From a bacterium (GTDB lineage: Bacteria > Bacillota > Bacilli > Lactobacillales > Streptococcaceae): a DNA stretch of 64,000 nucleotides. How positions within the stretch are numbered: the stretch's first letter is position 1; every line of letters begins with the position of its first letter. A model generated the notes under the pieces. The model was not told where the DNA came from and did not search any database. It was given only the letters and a program-made list of their open reading frames with translations. Below are positions 25,313 to 35,916 of this stretch, one piece after another. The DNA lies in contig CAJNBT010000007.1 of assembly GCA_905221085.1 (NCBI GenBank), positions 62,001 to 126,000 on the forward strand. Reading direction: 5' to 3'. Both the position numbers and the translations under genes were made by a program.

Positions 25313-26161
25313 TTATGATTCTATTTTCTTTATTTCAATGGTCCAAGATGAACCGACACCCACATTATAAGCCTTGGCAAAGGAACCTTGATTGATAGCC
25401 AGACCTAAACGATAGAGAGAGTTGATGTAAAGGATGGGTTGCCCAATTCTCACATCTGCAAATGATTTGCCATAGACAACCTGATTTTGATAGACCAGCA
25501 TATCAGCATGATAGATAGTCACTTCAAAACGGTCACCAAATTCTGGTTCCAGCTTGTAAAATTCTTCTCGTGTGATAGAGGTCCAAAGCGAGCCGAAACG
25601 CACATCCAGAATATCAATAGCTCCCTTAACCAAATGGTCTTCAATGATGGTCTCTACGACTTGAAGCTCCACAATCTGATCCACACTGAGCTCTGGTCCC
25701 ACTTCTTCAAATGTAATGTGACCACTGGCTAGTTTAGCTCCAGTATAAGCATAAACATCACGACCGTGGAAGGTATAAGAATGCTCTGTGTTTTGACGTC
25801 TATTGGCTACCTCAGAAATTTCACGAATGGCTACAATACCAACGTGTTTCTTGATAAAGGAAAGAGTCCCATTGTCTGGCGTGACAATGTATTGATTTTT
25901 TGCAGTCTTGGCAACCACACTCTTACGTTTCGAGCCGACACCTGGATCGACAACCGATACAAAAGTCGTTCCCTCAGGCCAGTAATCCACCGTCTGAAAG
26001 AGACGATAGCTCCCCTCAAAAATATTATAAGGCGTGATATCGTGCGTCAAATGATGAATTTTTAAGGTTGGAGACTCTTCTAAAGCCACTCCAATCATAG
26101 CCGATACCGCACCATCAACCAGACCAAAGTCTGATTGTAATACCAGTAAATTATTATTCAT
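25313..26161 (-). CDS. SAM hydroxide adenosyltransferase (DUF62) family protein
   Basis: 282-aa protein: MNNNLLVLQSDFGLVDGAVS at the start (the conserved D-F-G-x-x-D), HDITPYNIFEGSYRL near residue 44-58, VSVVDPGVGSKRKSV near 72-86, TPDNGTLS near 97 and FHGRDVYAYTGAKLASG near 133-149. Characterised relatives split S-adenosylmethionine with water to adenosine and methionine, or use halide. ATG at 26161 with AAGGAGA upstream is used instead of a longer frame with no binding site. First gene of an operon with an ECF importer. Confidence 0.93.
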   Translation of the reverse strand: MNNNLLVLQSDFGLVDGAVSAMIGVALEESPTLKIHHLTHDITPYNIFEGSYRLFQTVDYWPEGTTFVSVVDPGVGSKRKSVVAKTAKNQYIVTPDNGTLSFIKKHVGIVAIREISEVANRRQNTEHSYTFHGRDVYAYTGAKLASGHITFEEVGPELSVDQIVELQVVETIIEDHLVKGAIDILDVRFGSLWTSITREEFYKLEPEFGDRFEVTIYHADMLVYQNQVVYGKSFADVRIGQPILYINSLYRLGLAINQGSFAKAYNVGVGSSWTIEIKKIES

Positions 26162-26182
26162 TTTATCTCCTTGATATCCTTT

Positions 26183-26212
26183 ATCATACCATATTTCAGA
26201 GAAAGGTGCCAA
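26183..26212 (-). promoter_or_regulatory. Promoter of SAM hydrolase-ECF operon
   Basis: Minus strand TTGGCA (26207-26212), 18 bases, TATGAT (26183-26188). Confidence 0.65.
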
Positions 26213-26348
26213 TAGCTATTTTAATTGATTAGGGTATAGTTTTACCTTATAGCAAATTTCCTACTAAAAGCTCTTGTTATTAGCTAGTAGGTGCATTTTT
26301 TCTTGAAAAAAGGTATGATAGTTACATAATGAAAAAGTAGGTTTTATT

Positions 26349-27698
26349 ATGAAAATTATCCTTGTCGGAGGGGGAAAAGTTGGTTTTGCCCTCTGTCGCT
26401 CCTTGGTTGCAGAAAAGCACGATGTTTTGCTGATTGAGCAAGATGAAGCCGTCCTCAATCATATTGTCAATCGCTTTGATATCATAGGTATCCTTGGTAA
26501 CGGGGCTGATTTTACCATCCTTGAGCAAGCCAGTGTCCAAGATTGTGATATCTTTATAGCCCTTACTGAGTACGATGAAGTAAACATGATTGCAGCCGTT
26601 CTAGCCAAGAAAATGGGGGCTAAAGAGACTATCGTTCGGGTGCGGAATCCTGAATACTCTAACTCTTATTTCAAAGAAAAGAATATTCTCGGTTTTTCTC
26701 TTATCGTTAATCCTGAGCTCTTGGCTGCCCGCTCTATCGCTAATATCATTGACTTCCCCAACGCCCTATCTGTCGAACGCTTTGCTGGTGGACGTGTTAG
26801 CCTCATGGAATTTATCGTCAAATCAACCAGTGGTCTTTGCCAAATGCCCATTTCTGATTTTCGGAAAAAATTTGGCAATGTCATTGTCTGTGCGATAGAG
26901 AGGGATCATCAAATTATCATCCCAAGTGGTGACATGACCATACAGGATAAAGATAGAATCTTTGTCACTGGTAACCGTGTTGATATGATGCTATTCCATA
27001 ATTATTTCAAATCACGTGCCGTGAAGAGCCTCCTCATCGTTGGGGCTGGAAGAATTGCCTATTATCTACTAGGTATTCTCAAAGACAGTCGTATCGAGAC
27101 CAAAGTCATCGAGATTAACTCTGAAAGGGCACGTTTCTTTAGTGAGAAATTCCCAAATCTCTACATCGTTCAAGGAGATGGTACTGCAAAAGACATTCTG
27201 CTAGAAGAAAGTGCTCAAAACTATGATGCAGTAGCAACACTGACAGGAGTCGATGAGGAAAATCTGATTACCTCTATGTTCCTTGACAGGGTAGGTGTAC
27301 AAAAAAATATCACTAAGGTCAATCGTACCAATCTCCTCGAGATTATCAATGCACCTGATTTTTCAAGTATCATCACGCCTAAAAGCATTGCTGTTGATAC
27401 AATCATGCACTTTATTCGTGGTCGTGTTAATGCCCAGTATTCAGACCTTCAAGCCATGCACCATCTAGCAAATGGTCAAATCGAAACCCTCCAATTCCAT
27501 ATCAAGGAAGCCAATAAAATGACGGCCAAACCTCTTTCTCAATTGAAACTTAAAAAAGGGGTTCTTATTGCAGCCATCATTCGAAAAGGAAAGACTATTT
27601 TCCCTACTGGAGAGGATATGCTGGAAATTGGAGATAAGCTCCTAGTAATAACCTTATTACCAAACATCACCAAGATTTATGATTTGATTGCGAGGTAA
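26349..27698 (+). CDS. trkA: Trk potassium uptake system NAD-binding protein
   Basis: 449-aa cytoplasmic regulator with two TrkA-N/TrkA-C halves. Nucleotide-binding loops are ILVGGGKVGFALCRSL near residues 4-19 and LIVGAGRIAYYL near 230-241; the first lies next to an acidic LIEQDE, the second next to VIEINSERARFF. It gates the TrkH channel in response to NAD(H) or ATP. Three bases separate its stop from trkH, so the pair is an operon. Divergent from the SAM hydrolase gene. Confidence 0.96.
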   Translation: MKIILVGGGKVGFALCRSLVAEKHDVLLIEQDEAVLNHIVNRFDIIGILGNGADFTILEQASVQDCDIFIALTEYDEVNMIAAVLAKKMGAKETIVRVRNPEYSNSYFKEKNILGFSLIVNPELLAARSIANIIDFPNALSVERFAGGRVSLMEFIVKSTSGLCQMPISDFRKKFGNVIVCAIERDHQIIIPSGDMTIQDKDRIFVTGNRVDMMLFHNYFKSRAVKSLLIVGAGRIAYYLLGILKDSRIETKVIEINSERARFFSEKFPNLYIVQGDGTAKDILLEESAQNYDAVATLTGVDEENLITSMFLDRVGVQKNITKVNRTNLLEIINAPDFSSIITPKSIAVDTIMHFIRGRVNAQYSDLQAMHHLANGQIETLQFHIKEANKMTAKPLSQLKLKKGVLIAAIIRKGKTIFPTGEDMLEIGDKLLVITLLPNITKIYDLIAR

Positions 27699-27701
27699 GA
27701 A

Positions 27702-29141
27702 ATGAATAAAAGTATGATTCGTTACCTCCTTTCAAAGTTACTTTTAATTGAAGCTGTTCTTCTCTTGGTTCCTGCTGCGATTGCTGTCTATTACCGTGAG
27801 TCGATCCAAGTCTTTACAGCCCTCTTTACAACAATTGGGATTCTCGTATTACTAGGCGGTTCAGGAATTTTACAAAAACCAAAAAATCAACGGATTTATG
27901 CTAAGGAAGGAATCTTGATTGTTGCCCTCTGTTGGATTCTTTGGTCTTTCTTTGGTGGTCTCCCCTTCGTCTTTGCTGGGCAAATTCCCAGCCTTATCGA
28001 TGCCTTTTTTGAGATTAGTTCTGGCTTTACAACTACTGGAGCAACTATTCTGAACGACGTTTCGGTCCTCAGTCGTTCCCTCCTCTTCTGGCGAAGTTTT
28101 ACACACCTAATTGGAGGGATGGGAGTGCTTGTTTTTGCGCTTGCTATCATGGATAATGCCAAAAATAGTCACCTAGAAGTAATGAAGGCTGAGGTTCCTG
28201 GCCCTGTATTTGGCAAGGTTGTATCCAAACTAAAAAACACTGCCCAGATTCTCTATCTCCTTTATCTGGCTCTCTTTTCCCTTTTTGTGATTATCTACTA
28301 TCTAGCAGGTATGCCCCTATTTGATAGTTTTGTTATCGCTATGGGCACTGCGGGTACAGGAGGGTTCACTGTCTATAATGACGGAATTGCCCACTATGGT
28401 AGCTCACTGATTACCTATCTAGTTAGTATCGGAGTGTTGGTTTTTGGGGTAAATTTCAACCTCTACTACTACCTCATGCTTCGTCGGGTCAAGACCTTCA
28501 TTGGAGATGAAGAACTTCGGGCTTACTTAGTCATCGTAATGATTTCTACAGGCTTGATTAGCCTTAATACTCTCTATCTCTACCCAGGATTTTCCAAGAG
28601 TTTTGAAATGGCCTTCTTCCAGGTTTCCAACATCATTACAACGACTGGTTTTGGATACGGAGATATCACCAACTGGCCCCTCTTCTCCCAGTTCATCCTC
28701 CTCTTCCTCATGGCAATCGGTGGCTCTGCTGGCTCAACTTCAGGTGGACTCAAAGTTATTCGAGGACTCATCCTTTCAAAGATTGCCAAAAACCAGATTT
28801 TGGCAATCTTATCACCCCACCGCATCTTGACACTCCATGTTAATAAAACGGTGATTGATAAAGATACCCAGCATAAGATTCTCAAGTACTTTGTCATCTA
28901 TGCTATGATTTTACTAGTACTCATCTTTATTGTCAGCCTAGATAGCAATGATTTCCTGGTCGTTACCAGTGCTGTCTTTAGCTGTTTCAATAATATCGGG
29001 CCTATTCTAGGAACCACTTCTAGTTTCTCAATCTTTAGCCCTATCTCAAAAATCCTCCTCTCCTTTGCAATGATTGCAGGCCGCTTGGAGATTTACCCAA
29101 TCTTACTTCTCTTTATGAAGAGAACTTGGTCTAAGAGATAA
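27702..29141 (+). CDS. trkH: Trk potassium transporter membrane subunit
   Basis: 479-aa membrane protein with four M-P-M repeats. Filter-like loops TTGATILNDVS near residue 109-119, MGTAGTGGFTVYND near 213-226, TTTGFGYGDITNW near 313-325 and FNNIGPILG near 429-437 contain the conserved glycines of the K+ pathway. It forms the pore; TrkA binds its cytoplasmic face. Normal length for TrkH/KtrB. Confidence 0.96.
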   Translation: MNKSMIRYLLSKLLLIEAVLLLVPAAIAVYYRESIQVFTALFTTIGILVLLGGSGILQKPKNQRIYAKEGILIVALCWILWSFFGGLPFVFAGQIPSLIDAFFEISSGFTTTGATILNDVSVLSRSLLFWRSFTHLIGGMGVLVFALAIMDNAKNSHLEVMKAEVPGPVFGKVVSKLKNTAQILYLLYLALFSLFVIIYYLAGMPLFDSFVIAMGTAGTGGFTVYNDGIAHYGSSLITYLVSIGVLVFGVNFNLYYYLMLRRVKTFIGDEELRAYLVIVMISTGLISLNTLYLYPGFSKSFEMAFFQVSNIITTTGFGYGDITNWPLFSQFILLFLMAIGGSAGSTSGGLKVIRGLILSKIAKNQILAILSPHRILTLHVNKTVIDKDTQHKILKYFVIYAMILLVLIFIVSLDSNDFLVVTSAVFSCFNNIGPILGTTSSFSIFSPISKILLSFAMIAGRLEIYPILLLFMKRTWSKR

Positions 29142-29145
29142 AATA

Positions 29146-29182
29146 CAACCACACCTTGTGTCTTACAAAGTGTGGTATTTTT
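29146..29182 (+). terminator. trkAH terminator
   Basis: ACCACAC(C)TTGT, GTCTT loop, ACAA(A)GTGTGGT and a T-run on the plus strand. Confidence 0.85.
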
Positions 29183-29267
29183 ATTTTCAACTACTTCCCG
29201 AAACTCAACAAGTATCTTTGAATCTCGGTCAGACATTTCAATACCTGATTCAAGGAATTTAAGAGCC

Positions 29268-29302
29268 AAAAAACAACCCTCGGTCGACTGACCGAGGGTT
29301 CC
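29268..29302. terminator. Strong hairpin between trkH and pflB
   Basis: Perfect 11-bp stem AACCCTCGGTC / GACCGAGGGTT with tetraloop; on the minus strand it is followed by T6, so it mainly terminates pflB. Confidence 0.9.
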
Positions 29303-29326
29303 TTATTTCATAATTCAAGAACTTGA

Positions 29327-31651
29327 TTAGCTCAATGCATCCAAGGCATCATCCATTGAAAGAACTTCGTGGAAGACACGTTGAGTTAACTCAGCTTTTT
29401 GTTCTGGAGTGAGGTATTTAGTGTTTACACAGTATCCAGAGATACGTACGATAACGTCTTCACCTGACATGATCTTTTCGTAAACATCGTTCAAGTCCAT
29501 AACGTTCAAGTTAACGTGTTGTCCACCGTTTTCAAAGTAACCATCAAGGATTGTTACCAAGTTATCAACTTGTTCGTCACGAGTCTTACCAAGAGCACGA
29601 GGTGATACTTGTGTAGTCAATGAGATACCGTCAGCCGCATAACCAAAGTCAAGACTAGAAAGTGAGTTCAAGTTTTGCAACCATCCACCTTTAGCTTTGT
29701 TAGATGGGTTAGCACCTGGTGAGAAGAATTCAAGTTTAGACAAGTTCACAGAACCATCTTCGTTGAGGTATACACCTTTGTGAACTGGTGAGTTACCAGT
29801 TTGTTTAGAGTAAGCAACGTTAGATGTGATTGTCAAAAGTGAAACTGTAGCTTCTGCGTCTTTGTAAAGTTTGTGGCTACGTAGACGAGTTGTGTAAGCT
29901 TCGATCAACCATTCTGCCAATTCATTTGAACGTGGGTCATCTTCACCCCAACGTGGGTATTCACCGATTGTTTCGTAATCGTAGATGTAGCCATTTTCGT
30001 CACGGATTGGTTTAACTGTAGCGTATTTGATAGCTGACAATGTATCAACAGTGTTAGCAAATCCACAGATACCAAATCCCATGTTAGCACGTTGTTTAGT
30101 TGGCAAGAAGGCCATTTGAACAGCTTCGTAGTTGTACTTATCAGTCATGTAGTGGATGATGTTCAAAGCATCTACATAAGTGTCAGTCAACCAGTCAAGA
30201 GATTTTTCAAAGTTAGCTTTAACTGATTCAAATTCAAGAACTTCATCACGAATAGGATCGATGTCAAATACTTTGTAGTCTTTGTGAACATCGTCGTAAC
30301 CACCGTTCAAACCAGTAAGAAGGGCTTTCAATACGTTTACACGCGCACCGAAGTACTGGATGTTGTGGCGTTGTTCTTCATTTTCTGGGTCAAGTGGAGA
30401 CACACAGCATGAAATACAGCTCATTTCACCGTATCCGTCTTTAGCCATTGTTGTTACACCTTCGTATTGGATAGAAGAGTGTTTATGGCTCATGTGCATA
30501 CAGTAGCGACGGAAGTTGTATGGCAATTTGTCAGTCCAAAGAACTGTCAAGTTTGGTTCTGGTGAGTTACCAATGTTGTCAAGAGTGTTCAAGAAACGGT
30601 AGTCCATCTTAGTAACACGGTGACGACCGTCGTTACCCATACCAGCCATAGAAGTTGTGATGAAAGTTGGGTCACCTGAGTACAATTGGTCATAAGCTTT
30701 AGTACGAGCAAATTTAACTGTACGAAGTTTCATAACGAAATCATCAACGAATTCTTGGATTTCTGATTCAGTAAATGTACCACGAGCAAGGTCACGTTCT
30801 GCAAAGATGTCCAATACGATTGGTACACGTCCTAGAGATGTTGCAGCACCGTTGATAACACGGCAGACAGCCATGAAGGCGATGTTAACCCATTGGATTG
30901 CTTCTTTAACGTTCATCGCTGGTTTGCGAACGTCAACTCCGTAAAGGTCTCCCAAGCGAACAACTTGTTGCAATGCTTGGTATTGAAGGTTGATTTCTTC
31001 ACGAAGACGGATTGTTTCTTCATCGATTTCTTCGATTGCGTTCCAGTCGTTTACTTTTTCTTGCATCAAGTAGTCTGCACCGTAAAGAGCAAGACGTGCA
31101 TAAACACCGATGATACGTCCACGTGAGTAGGCATCTGGAAGACCAGTTACAGTGTGAGCGTGACGAGCGCGAAGGATGTTTGAAGTGTAAGCACGGAAAA
31201 TACCGTCGTTAACTGTTGTTACATATTTAGTGAAGATTTCGTGAACAGCTGGATCTGGTTCGTATCCATTTTCTTTCAAAGTAGTTTCAGCCATACGGAT
31301 ACCACCTTTTGGCATGAAGTTCAATTTGAAGAGTTCGTCATTTTGAATACCAAAGATAACTTCATTTTCTTTGTCGATGAATCCTGCTGGGATATCAGCG
31401 ATAGATGTTGGACGAGTGTCCATTGGGAAACGAGTTTCTTCGTAGTGAGCCTTAGTTTCTTCTACAATTTTTTTGATGTGAAGTGAACGTTCTGTTGGTC
31501 CTGCAAGGAAGCTTTCATCTCCATCGTAAGGTGTGTAGTTAGCTTGTACGAAGCGTGATACACTTGCTTTTTCTTTCCAATCTACGCCTTTGAAGCCTTC
31601 CCAAGCTTTGTCAAAAATATCTTGTGCTTCAACAACTGTCTTAACAACCAT
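29327..31651 (-). CDS. pflB: Formate acetyltransferase (pyruvate formate-lyase)
   Basis: 774-aa glycyl-radical enzyme that turns pyruvate and CoA into acetyl-CoA and formate in anaerobic mixed-acid fermentation. The active-site cysteine pair is in CISCCVSPL (around residues 416-424) and the radical glycine in RISGYCVNT near the C-terminus. Start ATG at 31651 with GAGGACATTAAC spacing; upstream frame rejected. It needs an activating enzyme encoded elsewhere. Confidence 0.98.
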   Translation of the reverse strand: MVVKTVVEAQDIFDKAWEGFKGVDWKEKASVSRFVQANYTPYDGDESFLAGPTERSLHIKKIVEETKAHYEETRFPMDTRPTSIADIPAGFIDKENEVIFGIQNDELFKLNFMPKGGIRMAETTLKENGYEPDPAVHEIFTKYVTTVNDGIFRAYTSNILRARHAHTVTGLPDAYSRGRIIGVYARLALYGADYLMQEKVNDWNAIEEIDEETIRLREEINLQYQALQQVVRLGDLYGVDVRKPAMNVKEAIQWVNIAFMAVCRVINGAATSLGRVPIVLDIFAERDLARGTFTESEIQEFVDDFVMKLRTVKFARTKAYDQLYSGDPTFITTSMAGMGNDGRHRVTKMDYRFLNTLDNIGNSPEPNLTVLWTDKLPYNFRRYCMHMSHKHSSIQYEGVTTMAKDGYGEMSCISCCVSPLDPENEEQRHNIQYFGARVNVLKALLTGLNGGYDDVHKDYKVFDIDPIRDEVLEFESVKANFEKSLDWLTDTYVDALNIIHYMTDKYNYEAVQMAFLPTKQRANMGFGICGFANTVDTLSAIKYATVKPIRDENGYIYDYETIGEYPRWGEDDPRSNELAEWLIEAYTTRLRSHKLYKDAEATVSLLTITSNVAYSKQTGNSPVHKGVYLNEDGSVNLSKLEFFSPGANPSNKAKGGWLQNLNSLSSLDFGYAADGISLTTQVSPRALGKTRDEQVDNLVTILDGYFENGGQHVNLNVMDLNDVYEKIMSGEDVIVRISGYCVNTKYLTPEQKAELTQRVFHEVLSMDDALDALS

Positions 31652-31706
31652 GTTAATGTCCTCTTTTTTCTTTCTAGTAACAATCATCTGTTACATTTAT
31701 GAGACA

Positions 31707-31736
31707 AGTATACCACACAGTAACCGATTTCAACAA
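31707..31736 (-). promoter_or_regulatory. pflB promoter
   Basis: Minus strand TATACT (31707-31712); TTGTTG 18 bases upstream (31731-31736) or TTGAAA 15 bases upstream. A TGTAAC...GTTAC inverted repeat near 31677-31696 lies in the leader and may bind a regulator. Confidence 0.5.
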
Positions 31737-31887
31737 GCTAAAATAGAGCGTTTTTTAACTTTCTTTTCTAAAACAGTAACTTTTTTGACACAATCTGTAT
31801 TATATTTTTGAAAGAAAGATTATAATTTTCCTTTTTTTCTGAAAAAAGATATAATATAGAAAACTGCTTAGTAAAAAGGAGCTAGAT

Positions 31888-32949
31888 ATGTTGATTTTTC
31901 CCTTATTGAATGATTTATCAAGAAAAATCATCCATATTGACATGGATGCCTTTTTTGCTGCAGTGGAAATCAGAGATAATCCTAAACTCAGAGGAAAACC
32001 TGTCATTATCGGAAGCGACCCTCGGCAAACAGGTGGGCGAGGAGTCGTTTCTACCTGTAGCTATGAGGCACGAGCTTTTGGTGTCCATTCTGCCATGAGT
32101 TCCAAGGAAGCTTATGAACGATGTCCTCAGGCCGTCTTCATCTCAGGGAATTATGAGAAATATAAGTCTGTGGGCCTCCAGATTCGAGCTATTTTTAAGC
32201 GCTATACAGATTTGATTGAACCCATGAGCATTGACGAAGCCTATTTGGATGTGACAGAAAATAAACTCGGTATCAAGTCAGCGGTCAAAATTGCTCGCCT
32301 CATTCAAAAAGATATCTGGCAAGAACTCCATCTAACTGCTTCTGCCGGTGTTTCCTACAACAAATTCTTAGCTAAAATGGCTAGCGATTATCAAAAACCA
32401 CATGGTTTGACAGTAATTTTACCTGAACAAGCTGAAGATTTTCTCAAACAAATGGATATTTCCAAGTTTCATGGAGTAGGAAAAAAGACAGTAGAGCGTC
32501 TTCATCAAATGGGGGTTTTTACTGGCGCTGACCTACTTGAAGTTCCTGAAGTGACCCTAATAGACCGTTTTGGAAGACTGGGCTATGACCTTTATCGAAA
32601 GGCTCGTGGCATTCACAACTCTCCAGTCAAATCCAATCGTATCCGTAAATCAATCGGTAAGGAGAAAACCTATGGAAAGATTCTCCGTGCCGAGGAAGAC
32701 ATCAAGAAAGAGCTGACTCTCCTATCAGAACGAGTCGCTCTCAATCTCAATCAACAAAAGAAAACTGGAAAAATTGTCATTCTGAAAATCCGCTACGAGG
32801 ACTTTTCAACTCTTACTAAACGAAAAAGTCTTTCTCAAAAAACACAGGATGCTAGTCAGATAAGCCAAATAGCCCTGCAACTCTATGAAGAATTAAGCGA
32901 GAAAGAAAGAGGTGTCCGCCTGTTGGGGATTACCGTGACTGGATTTTAA
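31888..32949 (+). CDS. dinB: DNA polymerase IV (Y-family)
   Basis: 353-aa translesion polymerase. Catalytic acidic residues are in [12 protein letters not shown] near residues 17-28 and [10 protein letters not shown] near 114-123; [18 protein letters not shown] near 53-70, the HhH motif around [17 protein letters not shown] near 194-210, and the little-finger domain follow. Standard length. Monocistronic; divergent from pflB. Confidence 0.97.
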   Translation: MLIFPLLNDLSRKIIHIDMDAFFAAVEIRDNPKLRGKPVIIGSDPRQTGGRGVVSTCSYEARAFGVHSAMSSKEAYERCPQAVFISGNYEKYKSVGLQIRAIFKRYTDLIEPMSIDEAYLDVTENKLGIKSAVKIARLIQKDIWQELHLTASAGVSYNKFLAKMASDYQKPHGLTVILPEQAEDFLKQMDISKFHGVGKKTVERLHQMGVFTGADLLEVPEVTLIDRFGRLGYDLYRKARGIHNSPVKSNRIRKSIGKEKTYGKILRAEEDIKKELTLLSERVALNLNQQKKTGKIVILKIRYEDFSTLTKRKSLSQKTQDASQISQIALQLYEELSEKERGVRLLGITVTGF

Positions 32950-32982
32950 AACCTTGAAGAGTTGCCCCTTCAAGGTTTTTCT
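32948..32982. terminator. Bidirectional terminator dinB/uppP
   Basis: AAACCTTGAAG, loop, CTTCAAGGTTTTTC; convergent genes share it. Confidence 0.9.
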
Positions 32983-33827
32983 TATACAAATAAACGAACA
33001 AAGCTATAAAGTAGCAAGACACCACCAAGCACGATACGGTATTTACCAAAAAGAGTAAAGTCGTGTTTTTTCACATAGCTTGTCAAGAAACGAATAGCGA
33101 CCATGCTGACTGCAAAGGCTACTCCCATCGCAACCAAGAGCAAGAACAATTGCCCAAAGCTCAAGAGCTGTCCTGCTTTCACAAATTTGAAAATCTTTAA
33201 GGCACTAGCTCCAAACATAACAGGAATTCCAAGATAGAAGGTAAATTCTGTCACAACAGAACGACTGGTTCCATTTAACAAACCACCGACGATTGTAGCT
33301 CCAGAACGGCTAGTTCCTGGTAAAAGGGCAAGAACTTGGAAAAGTCCGATATAGAAAGCGGTCGTATAAGGAAGCTTGTCCAACTCTGTTACACTTGGCT
33401 CAATAGCACGCGATTTATTGCGCTTTTCCAAATAGATAAAGGCAATCCCATAAATAATCAACATAAGAGCAACAGAAACCATATTATGGAAATGGGTGTC
33501 AAACCAATCATCAAATTTAAAGACGGCAAGTAAAGGCAAAGTGGCAACCAAGACCTTCAACCATAGTCTCCAAGTCTTACGAACTTCCTGCTTGTCCTTA
33601 GTCGATTTGAAAGGATTAAGCTTGTTAAAATAAATCACCATAACTGCTAAAATAGCACCAAGCTGAATCACAACATTAAACATGGACATAAAGGCTTCAT
33701 TTTGATTTTGGTATTGGATAAATTCCTCTGCTAGAATCAAGTGACCTGTACTAGAGATCGGCAACCATTCCGTAATTCCTTCAACAATACCGAAGAAGAT
33801 AGATTTTAAAATTTCAATAAGATACAT
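32982..33827 (-). CDS. uppP: Undecaprenyl-diphosphatase (bacitracin resistance)
   Basis: 281-aa membrane enzyme that recycles the C55 lipid carrier for cell-wall synthesis. Motif 1 is [20 protein letters not shown] near residues 13-32 (E17/E21-type residues and SSTGH), motif 2 is [11 protein letters not shown] near 167-177. Eight hydrophobic segments. Its loss gives bacitracin sensitivity in related species. Monocistronic. Confidence 0.97.
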   Translation of the reverse strand: MYLIEILKSIFFGIVEGITEWLPISSTGHLILAEEFIQYQNQNEAFMSMFNVVIQLGAILAVMVIYFNKLNPFKSTKDKQEVRKTWRLWLKVLVATLPLLAVFKFDDWFDTHFHNMVSVALMLIIYGIAFIYLEKRNKSRAIEPSVTELDKLPYTTAFYIGLFQVLALLPGTSRSGATIVGGLLNGTSRSVVTEFTFYLGIPVMFGASALKIFKFVKAGQLLSFGQLFLLLVAMGVAFAVSMVAIRFLTSYVKKHDFTLFGKYRIVLGGVLLLYSFVRLFV

Positions 33828-33888
33828 AGATTACTCCTTTTTTCTATCTTCCATTATAGCATACTTTTTCAGTCTATGGCAGTTCTCT

Positions 33889-35778
33889 TTAAAAGGCTCC
33901 GATACTACCTCCTCCTCCGCCTCCAGAGAAGCCACCGCCAGAACTTCCACTTCCAGAAGATACGGAGTAGGTACTTGCTGTATTTGCGACACTAGCATAA
34001 TGGCTTATTTGGGCTGATGAATGATAAAACATACTATGCCAGCCATAAGCTACATAGAGATTGATATCTGGATTTTCTACTTGGATGTGATGAACCTTCA
34101 TCAAATGACTGACCTTGTCCGCATAGCCAAATAGGGTCGCATAGACCAAGAGACGATTCCAGACCACAATACTTTCCAACTCTGCCTGATCCAATCGTGC
34201 AATCTCACGCAACATATTTTCAAAGCTTGTCCAGAGATAGTAGACTTCTGCTCCTGCTTCATTTAGGACACCATCACGATTATCTAGTCGAAGCCTCCAA
34301 TAATAGAAAACAGCCAAAACTAAACCTAGAAAACCAAGTATTGGCAAGGGGAAGTAAAGATAGCCATGAACGTCTAAACTGTACAAGAACAAACCAAATC
34401 CAATAAATAGAGGCAGGACAGTAGAGAGTCCCATACCTACTTGCAAGGCCTTTTCCCCACCAGTTAAAGGACGATAATAATCTGGAAGTCCCCAGAAGGA
34501 AACTCGCTTTCTCACTCCTTCTTGCATCTCTTTCAATACCTCTTCAAAAGATGATTTGAGCTGACGCCCCTTTGCTTGAATCCGTTTTTCATCAGAGACT
34601 TTTGCTCTACGATAAAGACTATCAGATACCTTGTAATCCGCAAACAAATTGGAAAGAGCTGCTTCTTTTTTACCTGAAAAAGCTAGATTTAGGCAGTCTT
34701 TCTCAAAACTGGACAAACCATCTTCTTTTGCTAGCCTCAAACCAACTGCATCTCCTTCTGAAATGATAGAGACATTCCCACGATCTATCACATCTAGCAA
34801 GGTAGCTTGAATAAGTTGGTCAAAGGTGAATTTACCTGCTCCTTTTGTTAGAGGACTCACTTCCTCTAAAGAGGTCGAGTAGACAGCCTCTGATAAAACC
34901 ATAGGCTCTAATTCCATTGGTGGTTCATAGAGACGATGATTTTTGGCATATTTGACTGAAGGAGTGGTCTTTCTTCTATAGATAAAATAAAAGCAGACAC
35001 TCAATAACAAGGAAATGGAAAGTAGCAAAGGAAATACCCAAGTAACGAGTTGTTTACTCTGATCTTTTTCTCTAACAATCGAGTCTTCTATCTTATTAAA
35101 CTCTTCTAAACGATTCCCTTTCAATCCCTGATCCCTAGCGCTAGCAAAATCGGTCCGAGGCCAGTAGGCATGCAATTCAACTCCACGCTTAGCCGGAAGA
35201 TCGTCCAAACGAATAGTATAATCAAGGCTACTCTTTTCAACCGTTCCCTCTCTAAAGAGTTTCCCTGTATGGAAAAAGAGTTTTTCAGCCCCCTTATCTC
35301 CCCTTACATGAAATTCAAACTTTCCAATAGCCCCTGAACTATCTGTTAAAGGTTGCCAATTTAATTCAGCAATGTCATCATATAGAAAAAGCAAATTTTT
35401 TAAGTTCCAGGTAAGGTCAACTTCAACTGTATCGCCATCTTGACCTGGATTATAAACTTTAACAGTATAACCATCTGCTCCTTCTGTCACTTCGCTCGTA
35501 ACATCTGTCAGTTCAGCACCATTTTTCGAAGCCTGAACCTTTGGATGAGGGTCAATGTCAAATCCGCTAGGCATCTTGCCTGCACGACCAAGCCCCACGA
35601 TTTGACCCTTAAAGTCCTCCTCAAACTGGTAAACTATCTTCTGTCTAAATTCTGCTGTATTGTCTGCATGAATATACAAATCACCTTGATAAGAGTTTAT
35701 CTTGAAATCAATGGCAAAAACAGAGAATGGCAGAAGACAAAACAAGCCTAACACTAGTAAGAAAAAAGTTTTTTTCAT
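33889..35778 (-). CDS. DUF2207 membrane protein with glycine-rich tail
   Basis: 629-aa protein: signal peptide (MKKTFFLLVLGLFCLLPFSV, cleaved near FA-ID), an extracytoplasmic beta-rich DUF2207 domain to about residue 240, a membrane segment (TWVFPLLLSISLLLSVCFYF), a cytoplasmic region to about 440, two more segments (GMGLSTVLPLFIGFGLFLYS and LPILGFLGLVLAVFYY), then a domain ending in GGGFSGGGGGGSIGAF. The Gly-rich tail is typical of this family. Function unknown. ATG at 35778 is used; a TTG directly before it is possible. Confidence 0.88.
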   Translation of the reverse strand: MKKTFFLLVLGLFCLLPFSVFAIDFKINSYQGDLYIHADNTAEFRQKIVYQFEEDFKGQIVGLGRAGKMPSGFDIDPHPKVQASKNGAELTDVTSEVTEGADGYTVKVYNPGQDGDTVEVDLTWNLKNLLFLYDDIAELNWQPLTDSSGAIGKFEFHVRGDKGAEKLFFHTGKLFREGTVEKSSLDYTIRLDDLPAKRGVELHAYWPRTDFASARDQGLKGNRLEEFNKIEDSIVREKDQSKQLVTWVFPLLLSISLLLSVCFYFIYRRKTTPSVKYAKNHRLYEPPMELEPMVLSEAVYSTSLEEVSPLTKGAGKFTFDQLIQATLLDVIDRGNVSIISEGDAVGLRLAKEDGLSSFEKDCLNLAFSGKKEAALSNLFADYKVSDSLYRRAKVSDEKRIQAKGRQLKSSFEEVLKEMQEGVRKRVSFWGLPDYYRPLTGGEKALQVGMGLSTVLPLFIGFGLFLYSLDVHGYLYFPLPILGFLGLVLAVFYYWRLRLDNRDGVLNEAGAEVYYLWTSFENMLREIARLDQAELESIVVWNRLLVYATLFGYADKVSHLMKVHHIQVENPDINLYVAYGWHSMFYHSSAQISHYASVANTASTYSVSSGSGSSGGGFSGGGGGGSIGAF

Positions 35779-35916
35779 CAACTAAGCCCCCTTTTTATAT
35801 TTGTTATCATTATATCATTTTTTCTCAAGTAAGGGCTTACCTATATTGAAAAATAGAGTTTTTTTCGATAAAATAGGAGACAGTTATTTTTTAATAGATT
35901 AGAAATAGGAGAAATC

